Below the pieces are notes generated by a model. It was not told the origin of the DNA. It saw only the letters and a list, made by a program, of their open reading frames with translations, and ran no database searches. The position numbers and the translations under genes were made by a program. Below, one piece after another: positions 1-5,702 of a DNA stretch of 6,123 nt (position 1 is the first letter of the stretch; the number at the start of each line of letters is the position of its first letter). The stretch is taken from NCBI GenBank assembly GCA_913050205.1, contig CAJXAU010000110.1, positions 1-6,123 on the forward strand, given 5' to 3'. The DNA comes from an uncultured Verrucomicrobiota bacterium (lineage in GTDB: Bacteria > Verrucomicrobiota > Verrucomicrobiia > Limisphaerales > UBA1096).

Positions 1-275
1 TGCTGAAGGGGCTTCCTGAAGGGGTGAGCGTGCAGACTCCGGCGACCGAAAAGGGAGGGGCGGTCGATATCAAACTCGTGGCCGATGACGATGCAAAAGG
101 GGCAAACGTACCGCTGTCAATTCTCGTGACCGAACCGGGGACGACCACTGCCCAGATGTCAAAATCGGCCATTGGCGCTGATAAGGCAGGAGGGGAGAGA
201 TTGATTAATGAGGTGAACCATCTCTGGTTGACTGTTAAGGCCAAGCCGCCCGAATCGAAAAAAGAGGCCAAGTAA
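1..275 (+). CDS. C-terminal fragment of a probable secreted beta-rich protein (5' end outside window)
   Basis: The reading frame is open from the left edge (first full codon at 3) to a TAA at 273-275, giving the last 90 residues of a longer protein. A GTG at 24 is in frame but lies in the middle of the open frame and is not a convincing start. The visible part begins L-K-G-L-P-E-G-V and continues with alternating hydrophobic and polar residues (V-D-I-K-L-V-A-D, P-L-S-I-L-V-T-E), which is the pattern of an Ig-like or pre-peptidase C-terminal (PPC-like) beta-sandwich. The phrase LPEGV followed by a strand of this sort is common in large secreted proteins of Planctomycetota and Verrucomicrobiota. 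The C-terminus is a charged tail (KAKPPESKKEAK). Function of the whole protein cannot be determined from this fragment, and the domain assignment is inference. The stop codon is followed almost at once by the palindromic repeat at 277. Confidence 0.6.
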   Translation, partial: LKGLPEGVSVQTPATEKGGAVDIKLVADDDAKGANVPLSILVTEPGTTTAQMSKSAIGADKAGGERLINEVNHLWLTVKAKPPESKKEAK

Positions 276-276
276 C

Positions 277-296
277 CGCTTGGCCAAGCGCTTGGC
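277..296. repeat. Palindromic repeat copy A (20-mer CGCTTGGCCAAGCGCTTGGC)
   Basis: One of three identical 20-base copies in the window (others at 3603-3622 and 5653-5672). It consists of 1.67 units of the self-complementary 12-mer CGCTTGGCCAAG and therefore contains two overlapping perfect palindromes: 277-290 and 283-296. It starts one base after the TAA stop of the upstream gene. A T-rich stretch (301-313) follows, so in RNA a short hairpin from this copy plus the U-rich run might act as a weak terminator; that role is inference, because the stem would be only about 5 bp. Confidence 0.85.
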
Positions 297-320
297 TTGG
301 GATTTTCTTTTTCATTGAAA

Positions 321-356
321 ACCAAGCGATAGGCACTACGATGCCCGCCGCTTGGT
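321..356. repeat. Inverted repeat-halves with inner hairpin just before tRNA-Pro
   Basis: ACCAAGCG at 321-328 and its exact reverse complement CGCTTGGT at 349-356 face each other and match the half-sites of the 12-mer repeat. Between them a second inverted pair (GGCA at 332-335, TGCC at 342-345) could extend the fold. The right half ends at the base immediately before the tRNA acceptor stem (357). It may be a diverged or split copy of the dispersed repeat. A role in tRNA precursor folding or processing is possible but unsupported beyond position. Confidence 0.55.
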
Positions 357-434
357 CGGGATGTAGCGTAGCCTGGTTAGCGCGCTGCACTGGGGGTGCA
401 GAGGTCGCGAGTTCGAATCTCGCCATCCCGACCA
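357..434 (+). tRNA. tRNA-Pro (anticodon GGG)
   Basis: A complete cloverleaf can be drawn. The acceptor stem CGGGATG (357-363) pairs with CATCCCG (424-430), followed by discriminator A431 and an encoded CCA at 432-434. The D arm lies at about 366-384. The anticodon stem CTGCA (385-389) pairs with TGCAG (397-401) around the loop CTGGGGG, placing the anticodon GGG at 392-394. The T stem GCGAG (407-411) pairs with CTCGC (419-423) around TTCGAAT. It reads proline codons CCC and, depending on modification, CCU. A T run (435-439) follows directly. No confident promoter was found upstream, where the inverted repeat-halves lie. The next gene begins 27 bases downstream, so co-transcription with the small membrane protein is possible. 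Confidence 0.97.
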
Positions 435-461
435 TTTTTCTCACCGAGTGAGGTTTTAGAC

Positions 462-602
462 ATGTCCGAACCAACAAAAAAACCGTTTTTTCTTTTCGCA
501 GAGCCGGAACAAAAAAGGCCGTGGTTCTCCACGGCGGCATCGACTCTGATGCTTATTCTTTGGCCGGTACCGCTGATCATCATTCTCCTTATCTGGAGTT
601 GA
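462..602 (+). CDS. Small single-pass membrane protein, unknown function
   Basis: This is a 46-residue open frame from ATG 462 to TGA 600-602. The frame is also open upstream, but that part lies over the tRNA gene, so the internal ATG is chosen; it has a modest Shine-Dalgarno-like GAGG at 450-453, 8 bases before it. The N-terminal 20 residues are polar and basic (MSEPTKKPFFLFAEPEQKRP). Residues about 21-46 form one strongly hydrophobic segment (WFSTAASTLMLILWPVPLII and on), consistent with an inner-membrane helix with the charged end in the cytoplasm and almost nothing beyond the membrane. I do not recognise the family. It lies between the tRNA-Pro gene and the DUF1080 gene (56-base gap). It could be a real short membrane protein or a chance frame; the start signal and the clear amphipathic layout favour a real gene. 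Confidence 0.55.
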   Translation: MSEPTKKPFFLFAEPEQKRPWFSTAASTLMLILWPVPLIIILLIWS

Positions 603-645
603 TCACTGACGGACTTTATTAATTGACGCCGGCTTGTCTGGTGTT

Positions 646-650
646 GGAGA
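646..650 (+). promoter_or_regulatory. Ribosome binding site for the DUF1080 gene
   Basis: GGAGA lies 8 bases before the GTG at 659. This is the best Shine-Dalgarno match in the window and decides the start: the same frame extends upstream to a TTG at 623, but only the GTG has a site at proper spacing and is followed directly by a signal peptide. Confidence 0.65.
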
Positions 651-658
651 GTCGCCCC

Positions 659-1309
659 GTGAACAAGTTCGCATTTTCCATTATTCTTTCCGTTGTCTTC
701 AGCTCGTCTCTCGTTGCTGCGGACAAAAAATATAAGGCCATTTTCGACGGTAAAACGCTCGAAGGTTGGACCCAGCGTAACGGTACAGCCACCTATCGGG
801 TGGAAAAGAAGGCCGTGGTGGGCAAAACCACCGATGGCAGCCCGAACTCCTTCCTCTGCACCGATAAGGAGTACGCGAACTTTGACTTGGTGTTTGAGGT
901 CAAGGTGGACGACCGGCTCAATTCCGGTGTGCAGATTCGTTCGCAGACCAAGGGCGGTCCGAAGGGACGTGTGAACGGTCCTCAAGTGGAGATTGAGGCC
1001 AGTGGAAAAAATGGTGCCGAGGCTGGTTATCTCTATGGGGAAGCAGCCGGTGGCTGGATGACCCCGGCCGACAAGCGCAAGCCGCACAAGCATTTCAAGG
1101 ACGGCAAGTGGAACCGCTACCGCGTGTTGGCCAAGGGGGCGAACATTAAGGTTTGGATTAACGGCGAGTTGATCTCCGATCTGACCGACGAGGCCAAGCT
1201 GAAAAGTCACCCGAAGGGTTTCATCGGGTTACAGGTGCATGGCATCGGTCGAGGAAAGGGGCCATACGAGGTGCGTTGGCGCCGGATCAAAATCAAGGAA
1301 CTGGACTGA
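659..1309 (+). CDS. Secreted DUF1080 protein (3-keto-disaccharide hydrolase-like, PF06439)
   Basis: The 216-residue product starts at GTG 659 with a typical Sec signal peptide: M-N-K, a hydrophobic stretch, then a likely cut after V-A-A at about residue 21. The mature protein is a single DUF1080 domain. Visible family hallmarks are IFDGKTLEGW (28-37), NSGVQIRSQ (88-96), GPQVEIEASG (107-116), WNRYRVLAKG (151-160), INGELISDL (167-175) and GFIGLQVHG (187-195), ending in a basic strand VRWRRIKIKEL. This is the concanavalin-like beta-jellyroll seen in great numbers in Planctomycetota and Verrucomicrobiota. Some members hydrolyse 3-keto-disaccharides made by Gfo/Idh-type oxidoreductases; the exact substrate here is unknown. 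The length is normal for a stand-alone domain, and the frame is intact. A strong terminator follows 22 bases after the stop, so it is transcriptionally separated from the sulfatase downstream. It probably acts in the periplasm. Confidence 0.9.
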   Translation: MNKFAFSIILSVVFSSSLVAADKKYKAIFDGKTLEGWTQRNGTATYRVEKKAVVGKTTDGSPNSFLCTDKEYANFDLVFEVKVDDRLNSGVQIRSQTKGGPKGRVNGPQVEIEASGKNGAEAGYLYGEAAGGWMTPADKRKPHKHFKDGKWNRYRVLAKGANIKVWINGELISDLTDEAKLKSHPKGFIGLQVHGIGRGKGPYEVRWRRIKIKELD

Positions 1310-1331
1310 ATCTACTGTAACCGTAATTTGT

Positions 1332-1364
1332 AAACACACGGGCTGAGTGCCCGTGTGTTTTTTT
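1332..1364 (+). terminator. Rho-independent terminator after the DUF1080 gene
   Basis: AAACACACGGGC (1332-1343) and GCCCGTGTGTTT (1349-1360) form a perfect 12-bp stem around the loop TGAGT. The T run at the end of the stem continues to 1364, giving seven T in a row. It is oriented to end plus-strand transcription 22 bases after the DUF1080 stop codon. On the other strand only three T follow the stem, so it is not an obvious bidirectional terminator. Confidence 0.93.
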
Positions 1365-1395
1365 GTGGGCTGAATTCATTTGCCCGGGATGTGGT

Positions 1396-1407
1396 GCTTG
1401 GCCAAGC
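1396..1407. repeat. Palindromic repeat copy B (core GCTTGGCCAAGC)
   Basis: This perfect 12-base palindrome contains the core of the dispersed repeat, although the flanking base on each side (T and T) differs from the outer C/G of the longer copies. It ends 8 bases before the preferred ATG of the sulfatase, just where a Shine-Dalgarno site would be expected, and no other such site is visible. In the longer possible N-terminus of the sulfatase it would encode C-L-A-K-L. Confidence 0.7.
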
Positions 1408-1415
1408 TGTCGGCG

Positions 1416-2804
1416 ATGCGTATTTTTTCCCTGTTGTTTGTCGGGGCCATGCTTGTGCTTGGTCAGATGCAACCTCAAGCCGAGGTCAAACCGAACTTTA
1501 TCATCGTGTTTTGTGATGACCTCGGTTACGCGGACATTGGCCCTTTTGGTTCAAAGAAAAACAAGACACCGCATTTGGATCGCATGGCAAGGGAGGGGAT
1601 GCGACTCACTGATTTTTACTCGACCTGCCCGGTCTGCACTCCTTCCCGCGCCAGCTTGATGACCGGTTGTTATCCACGAAGGGTAAACATGCACGTGGAT
1701 GAAAAGAACCTGTGCGTGCTTTTTCCCGCTGCGCGAAAGGGCCTAAACCCTAGCGAAATGACCGTCGCTGAAGTGTTGAAAAAACAGGGTTACGCCACCA
1801 TGTGCATCGGCAAATGGCATCTTGGAGATCATCCGGATTTCATGCCGACGAGTCAGGGGTTTGATAACTATTTCGGTATCCCCTACAGCAACGACATGAA
1901 CCGAAAGGAGGTGCCACTACCTCTTGTGCGTGACCTGACGGTAATTGAGGACAGCGTCCAGCGGGACACGACCATCACTGCCCGGTACACGGAGGAGGCT
2001 GTGAAGTTCATCAAGGCAAGCCACAAAAAGCCGTTTTTTCTTTATCTGCCGCACACGGCGGTGCATTTGCCTTTGGTTCCGGGCGAACAATTCAAGGGAA
2101 AGAGCAAAGATGGGCCTTATGGCGATTGGGTTCAGGAGATCGATTGGTCGATGGGGCAGTTGTTCAAGGCGTTAGAGGAGACCGGGATCGACAAGAATAC
2201 ATTGGTATTGTTCACCAGCGACAACGGTTCCGCCCGCGAAAAACAGGGCAGCAATCTGCCATTGCGTGGTCGCAAGGGGCGAACCGATGAAGGCGGAATG
2301 CGTGTGCCCTGCGTTGTGCGTTGGCCGGGGAAGATCCCGGCGGGAACAAGTAATGATGCGATTACCAGTACGCTGGACCTGCTGCCGACTCTGGCCCATT
2401 TGTCGGGGGGCGGTGTTGAAAGTGACCGTGTGATCGACGGAAAGAATATTTGGCCGATTCTGAGCGGGGAATCAAAGGATGACCCACGCGAGGCGTTTTT
2501 CTATTATCAGATGGATCAACTGCAGGCTGTTCGCTCTGGTGACTGGAAACTCTTCGTACCGCTGAAAAGTAAAAAGCGGAACTGGGGAAAACCGGAGGGG
2601 GAACAGCCGTTGAAATTGTTCAATTTGGCTCGTGATATTCATGAAGACCAAAATGTCGCGAAACAGTACCCGAAGGTGGTGGAAAAATTGCTCGCTCACG
2701 CAGAGGCGGCGAGGGCAGACCTTGGGGATGTTGGCCGCGAAGGGAACGGCCAGCGGGAAGCCGGCTGGGTGGATGCCCCGTCACCGAGGTTATTGAAAAA
2801 GTAG
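1416..2804 (+). CDS. Secreted type I (formylglycine) sulfatase
   Basis: The 462-residue product, counted from ATG 1416, begins with a Sec signal peptide (MRIFSLLFVGAMLVLG, likely cut near residue 22). The sulfatase fold follows. Asp34-Asp35 in IVFCDDLGY are metal ligands. C-T-P-S-R at 74-78 carries Cys74, the residue oxidised to formylglycine. G-K-W-H-L-G at 132-137 provides the conserved Lys and His. T-S-D-N-G at 267-271 supplies the remaining metal ligands, and GGMRVPCVVRWPG (293-305) follows. The C-terminal part (R-S-G-D-W-K-L, L-F-N-L) is the usual small subdomain. It hydrolyses sulfate esters, probably on a sulfated polysaccharide in the periplasm; the substrate cannot be read from sequence. 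The length is normal and all catalytic residues are present. The same frame runs upstream through an ATG at 1389 and a TTG at 1380, but ATG 1416 gives the cleanest signal peptide. No maturase (anSME or FGE) gene lies in the window. The gene converges on the YdhR-like gene with 8 bases between stops. Confidence 0.94.
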   Translation: MRIFSLLFVGAMLVLGQMQPQAEVKPNFIIVFCDDLGYADIGPFGSKKNKTPHLDRMAREGMRLTDFYSTCPVCTPSRASLMTGCYPRRVNMHVDEKNLCVLFPAARKGLNPSEMTVAEVLKKQGYATMCIGKWHLGDHPDFMPTSQGFDNYFGIPYSNDMNRKEVPLPLVRDLTVIEDSVQRDTTITARYTEEAVKFIKASHKKPFFLYLPHTAVHLPLVPGEQFKGKSKDGPYGDWVQEIDWSMGQLFKALEETGIDKNTLVLFTSDNGSAREKQGSNLPLRGRKGRTDEGGMRVPCVVRWPGKIPAGTSNDAITSTLDLLPTLAHLSGGGVESDRVIDGKNIWPILSGESKDDPREAFFYYQMDQLQAVRSGDWKLFVPLKSKKRNWGKPEGEQPLKLFNLARDIHEDQNVAKQYPKVVEKLLAHAEAARADLGDVGREGNGQREAGWVDAPSPRLLKK

Positions 2805-2812
2805 TCGCAAGT

Positions 2813-3118
2813 TTAGGTGATTCCGCGGGTGATTTTTGTGGGGCCTTCCAGCACGGCGAAGTCCTTGGAGGTGGCATTGGCAAAGGACGGGTTGTTTGCA
2901 ACCTGAGCGAACACTTCGGAGGTAAGGTAGTCCTGCATGGCCTCCTTGGTTTCCCAAAAATAGACTCCGCCGTAGGTGTTGGTTTCCTCGTTGTTGAGCC
3001 AGTGTTTTGAGATCAAACCCGGGAGGTCGGCAAACGTTTGCGCAATTTCGTTACAGGCGTTTGAGTAGTCCTGATGAGATAATCCGTCGAGGTTGAAGTT
3101 AATGATCTGAATGTGCAT
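2813..3118 (-). CDS. YdhR-like monooxygenase-fold protein
   Basis: The 101-residue product reads from the ATG at 3118-3116 to a TAA at 2815-2813. The frame extends 12 codons further upstream, but M-H-I-Q-I-I-N-F begins exactly at the first beta strand of the family, so the internal ATG is chosen. The sequence resembles the YdhR putative monooxygenase family of dimeric alpha/beta-barrel proteins: an initial strand IQIINFNL, a helix ending A-D-L-P-G-L, the central Y-G-G-V-Y-F-W strand (cf. G-G-I-Y-L-F in YdhR), a helix with E-A-M-Q-D-Y-L, and a final strand F-A-V-L-E-G-P. There is no signal peptide, so it should be cytoplasmic. Related proteins may oxidise small aromatic molecules without a cofactor, but the substrate here is unknown. 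It lies 67 bases downstream of the rdgB homologue on the same strand and may be the last gene of that transcript. No Shine-Dalgarno site or terminator is evident. Confidence 0.75.
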   Translation of the reverse strand: MHIQIINFNLDGLSHQDYSNACNEIAQTFADLPGLISKHWLNNEETNTYGGVYFWETKEAMQDYLTSEVFAQVANNPSFANATSKDFAVLEGPTKITRGIT

Positions 3119-3185
3119 ACCCGGCCACGCTAAACGATGGCGGGGGCCAGTCAATACTGCGAATTACAGTCTTGCGTGTAGTGGA

Positions 3186-3809
3186 TCAGAAAAAGCCGGC
3201 CAACTTGGCCAACGCTTTGGCTCGGTGGCTGAGGGTGTTTTTAGTGGCGGGGCCAAGGTCGGCAAAACTATTATCGTAGCCGTCCGGAATGAAAAGCGGG
3301 TCGTAGCCGAAGCCCCCTTCGCCGGTTTCCATTTGGCTAATCCGTCCCCGGCAAACGCCCTCGAACAGTTCGGTGGAGTTCGCTTGGCCAAGCGCGGTTA
3401 ATGCGAGGATACATCGAAACTGCGCCCCACGCTTGTTTGCCGGGACATCGGCTAACTCCTGAAGGAGCTTGGCGTTATTGTCGGCGTCAGCGGCGTTACC
3501 CTCGTTATCGTCAGCGGCGAACCGAGCAGAATGAATTCCAGGCGCCCCGCCGAGAGCATCCACCTCCAGCCCGGAATCATCGGCAAGGACGAAGTCCGGT
3601 CGCGCTTGGCCAAGCGCTTGGCTTTCCAGCCAAGAGGCAATTTCGCACGCCTTCTTTGTGGCGTTGGCGGCGAAGCTGTCGCCGTCCTCGATAACCGGCG
3701 GCGCATCGGGAAAGGCCGCGAGTGATTGCACATCGAAGCCATTGCCAAGGATCGTGCTTATCTCTTCGGCTTTATGCGTGTTTCGGCTGGCGATGATGAG
3801 CGTGGGCAT
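3186..3809 (-). CDS. rdgB: RdgB/HAM1-type non-canonical purine NTP pyrophosphatase
   Basis: The 207-residue cytoplasmic enzyme removes pyrophosphate from XTP, ITP and dITP, keeping deaminated purines out of DNA and RNA. The ITPase-family motifs are all present: S-R-N-T-H-K (8-13) at the N-terminus for substrate phosphates; D-G-D-S-F-A-A-N-A (42-50); the metal and catalytic segment L-A-D-D-S-G-L-E-V-D-A-L-G-G-A-P-G (75-91); G-E-G-G-F-G-Y-D-P-L-F (163-173); and S-H-R-A-K-A-L near the C-terminus. Two copies of the dispersed 12-bp repeat lie in frame inside it and encode S-Q-A-L-G-Q-A at 63-69, just before the D-D-S-G-L motif, and A-L-G-Q-A at 139-143, in a loop after the strand F-R-C-I-L-A-L. 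Both are positions where family members vary in length, so the enzyme may still work. The start ATG lies 9 bases after the ABC exporter stop, which suggests a shared transcript. No clear Shine-Dalgarno site is present. Confidence 0.93.
   Translation of the reverse strand: MPTLIIASRNTHKAEEISTILGNGFDVQSLAAFPDAPPVIEDGDSFAANATKKACEIASWLESQALGQARPDFVLADDSGLEVDALGGAPGIHSARFAADDNEGNAADADNNAKLLQELADVPANKRGAQFRCILALTALGQANSTELFEGVCRGRISQMETGEGGFGYDPLFIPDGYDNSFADLGPATKNTLSHRAKALAKLAGFF
3204..3221. repeat. Degenerate repeat-like copy C at the rdgB 3' end
   Basis: CTTGGCCAACGCTTTGGC is close to the C-T-T-G-G-C-C-A-A-G-C-G-C-T-T-G-G-C register of the long repeat but with the central G lost and a T gained. 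On the minus strand it encodes part of S-H-R-A-K-A-L-A-K-L-A-G. Because S-H-R-x-K-A-L is the conserved end of this enzyme family, the match may be ordinary coding sequence rather than a repeat remnant. Confidence 0.3.
3381..3394. repeat. Palindromic repeat copy D (CGCTTGGCCAAGCG) inside rdgB
   Basis: A perfect 14-base palindrome containing the exact 12-mer. On the minus strand it encodes A-L-G-Q-A at residues 139-143 of the RdgB homologue, between the strand R-C-I-L-A-L and the strand T-E-L-F-E-G. In typical relatives these strands are joined by a short turn, so this looks like an insertion in a surface loop that kept the frame. The family comparison is from memory. Confidence 0.8.
3603..3622. 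repeat. Palindromic repeat copy E (20-mer) inside rdgB
   Basis: Identical over 20 bases to copies A and F. On the minus strand it covers residues 63-69 (S-Q-A-L-G-Q-A) of the RdgB homologue, lengthening the segment between the helix K-K-A-C-E-I-A-S-W-L and the catalytic L-A-D-D-S-G-L motif. The reading frame is kept on both sides. Confidence 0.88.
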
Positions 3810-3818
3810 ATGGTTGGT

Positions 3819-5645
3819 TTAGCCAGCCGGTTCGAGTTTCTCGAACCCTTCCTCGATAAAGGTGGTGTTCTGGATTCGGGCGAGCCGGGAGTAGAGTCCC
3901 TGTTGTTCAATCAGTTCGTCGTGGTTGCCTCGCTCGATGATGCTCCCGTTTTTCAGGACCAGAATTTGGTCGGCGTTGCGAATGGTGCTAAGCCGGTGTG
4001 CGATGACAAAGCTGGTGCGGCCGCTCATTAGCCGCTCAAGGGCTTGTTGGATGAGTCGCTCGGTGGCGGTATCGACACTTGCCGTGGCTTCGTCAAGGAT
4101 GAGAATGGGGGAGTCTTTAAGCAGCGCACGGGCGATGCTGATGCGCTGTTTTTCGCCGACGCTTAGGCGTACGCCGCGTTCGCCGACTTTAGTGTCGAAA
4201 CCGTCGGTCAATTCGCCGATGAAATCGTGGCAATTTGCCGCTTTCGCCGCCTCGAGAATCTCCTCGTCTGAAGCATCGAGGTTACCGTAGGCGATGTTCT
4301 CGCGAACAGTGCCGTTGAACAAAAACGGCTCCTGACTGACAACGGATATATTTTGGCGTAACGACTGAAGGGAGGTGTTGGAGATGCTTTGACCGTCAAT
4401 GGTGATGTCGCCGCCGTTGGTCTCGTAGAATGCCGGCAACAAGTTGACGAGGGTTGATTTGCCGGCGCCAGTTGGTCCCACAAGCGCGGTCATCTGGCCT
4501 GGTTTTGCCGTCAGGTCGATGTTTATCAATGCCGGTTTGTCGTCGGCGTAGGTGAACTGCACATTGCGATACTCCACCTCTCCCCGTACCGGCGCAGGCA
4601 GTGGTTGGTTGGTCTCGGCGGTTTTGCGTTCCTCGGTGGAGTCGAGGATGTCGAAGACACGCTCGCCGCCTGCGCGGGCGGATTGAAGCATTTGGTTGAG
4701 CCCGTGCAACTTGCTGATCGGCTCGTAAAAAAGAGCGAGATAAAACAGAAAGGCAACCAGTTCGCCGACGGACATCTGTTCGGCCATGACCTGTCCGCCG
4801 CCAATCCACAGGACAAGTCCTGTACCGATGGCTGCGATGAAATTCATCGACGGGTTGTAAAATGCCCAGGCACGCATGATTGTTAGTGTGCTCTGTCTCA
4901 TGGCTTCAGCGCGGTCGGTGAATCTCCCGTCCTCATGCTGTTCCCGGCCGTAAGCCTTGATCTCGCGGATGCCCTGCAGGTTGTCCATCAGCAGAGCGTT
5001 CATGGCACTCGAGGCTTGTCGTTGTTTTCGGTAACGCTTGTGGGCTGTCAGTGTGTACCACATCGCACCAAGAGCCAGTAGCGGAATGGGGATCATCGCA
5101 ACGCCGGCCAAAACCGGGTTGGTGGCAAAGAGGATGGCGAGTACACCGAAGATGCTGACGATTGCGACCGTGCCCTGCTCGGTGCCATCGATTAACAGGC
5201 GTTCCACGGCGTTGACGTCCTCAATGACTCGGGTCATGAGATCGCCGGATGCCCGCTTGTCGTAGTAGCGGACAGGCAGGCGCTGCAACCGGGCATACAC
5301 TTCGCGGCGCATGTCGAATACCACGTTTTGCTCAAAGTGGTTGTTCACCTGAATCCGGACGCTGTTAAAAAAGTCCCGCAGGAAAAAGGCACCGATCAAC
5401 AATAGGATGGCAGGGGTGAGTTGGCTGGTGTCCCCGTTGCCGATGACGTCGTCGATGATGTACTGAGTCAATCGAGGGAAGGCAAAGGCGCAAAGCAGGG
5501 ACAGCACTGCGCAAGCGACGGTGGCAAAAGCCAGACCCTTGTACGGGCTTAGGTAGGTGCTTACGCGGCGAATGATTTCGCCGGTGGACCGTTTCCTTGC
5601 CGAGAAGGTTGGGTCGTTTTCGGTCAGATGAGCGTGGCTCGACAT
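3819..5645 (-). CDS. ABC exporter, fused membrane and ATPase domains (MsbA/lipid/multidrug type)
   Basis: The 608-residue product contains a complete type I (type IV fold) ABC half-transporter that would work as a homodimer in the inner membrane. The membrane domain has six predicted helices, at about 36-58, 75-93, 158-178, 180-199, 265-285 and 292-309. The ATPase domain carries A-loop Tyr366, Walker A G-P-T-G-A-G-K-S-T (390-398), Q-loop Gln438, signature L-S-V-G-E-K-Q (494-500), Walker B I-L-I-L-D-E (514-519), D-loop S-V-D (523-525) and switch His550. The signature has Val-Gly-Glu where L-S-G-G-Q is usual, a known variant among exporters. The length is normal. MsbA-like lipid or drug export is the family guess; the substrate is unknown. 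ATG 5645 is preferred, giving the usual short cytoplasmic N-terminus. The frame continues upstream to a TTG at 5720 through two repeat copies, and would add 25 basic residues. It heads a probable transcript with the rdgB homologue, 9 bases downstream. Confidence 0.93.
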   Translation of the reverse strand: MSSHAHLTENDPTFSARKRSTGEIIRRVSTYLSPYKGLAFATVACAVLSLLCAFAFPRLTQYIIDDVIGNGDTSQLTPAILLLIGAFFLRDFFNSVRIQVNNHFEQNVVFDMRREVYARLQRLPVRYYDKRASGDLMTRVIEDVNAVERLLIDGTEQGTVAIVSIFGVLAILFATNPVLAGVAMIPIPLLALGAMWYTLTAHKRYRKQRQASSAMNALLMDNLQGIREIKAYGREQHEDGRFTDRAEAMRQSTLTIMRAWAFYNPSMNFIAAIGTGLVLWIGGGQVMAEQMSVGELVAFLFYLALFYEPISKLHGLNQMLQSARAGGERVFDILDSTEERKTAETNQPLPAPVRGEVEYRNVQFTYADDKPALINIDLTAKPGQMTALVGPTGAGKSTLVNLLPAFYETNGGDITIDGQSISNTSLQSLRQNISVVSQEPFLFNGTVRENIAYGNLDASDEEILEAAKAANCHDFIGELTDGFDTKVGERGVRLSVGEKQRISIARALLKDSPILILDEATASVDTATERLIQQALERLMSGRTSFVIAHRLSTIRNADQILVLKNGSIIERGNHDELIEQQGLYSRLARIQNTTFIEEGFEKLEPAG

Positions 5646-5652
5646 GAATTGG

Positions 5653-5672
5653 CGCTTGGCCAAGCGCTTGGC
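5653..5672. repeat. Palindromic repeat copy F (20-mer) before the ABC exporter start
   Basis: Identical over 20 bases to copies A and E. On the minus strand it ends 7 bases before the ATG of the ABC exporter, over the place where a Shine-Dalgarno site would sit. If the upstream TTG were used it would encode A-K-R-L-A-K-R. Confidence 0.88.
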
Positions 5673-5702
5673 ACCGGCAAAAGCGGGAAGGGTTTTGCGA
5701 CG

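Noticed and set aside
235..540. A 101-codon minus-strand frame containing M-A-R-F-E-L-A-T-S-A-P
   Set aside because: This is the antisense translation of the tRNA-Pro gene, a well-known database artefact, not a protein.
623..658. Start of the DUF1080 protein at TTG 623
   Set aside because: It would put 12 non-signal residues before the signal peptide; the GTG at 659 has GGAGA at 8 bases.
1127..1135. TTGGCCAAG within the DUF1080 gene as another repeat copy
   Set aside because: It encodes L-A-K in the conserved W-N-R-Y-R-V-L-A-K-G segment of the family, and the flanks do not match the 12-mer.
377..1210. A 277-codon open frame on the minus strand
   Set aside because: It runs antisense to the tRNA, the small membrane gene and the well-supported DUF1080 gene. 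Its R-D-G-E-I-R-T-R-D-L segment is the familiar spurious translation of a tRNA antisense strand.
1380..1415. Start of the sulfatase at TTG 1380 or ATG 1389
   Set aside because: Both place W-C-L-A-K-L-S-A before the signal peptide and neither has a ribosome binding site; ATG 1416 gives a normal signal peptide.
4396..4816. Several long alternative frames within the ABC exporter gene (both strands)
   Set aside because: They are shadows of a gene whose membrane and ATPase motifs are complete in one continuous frame; their products are Arg-, Pro- and Ser-rich with no recognisable domain.
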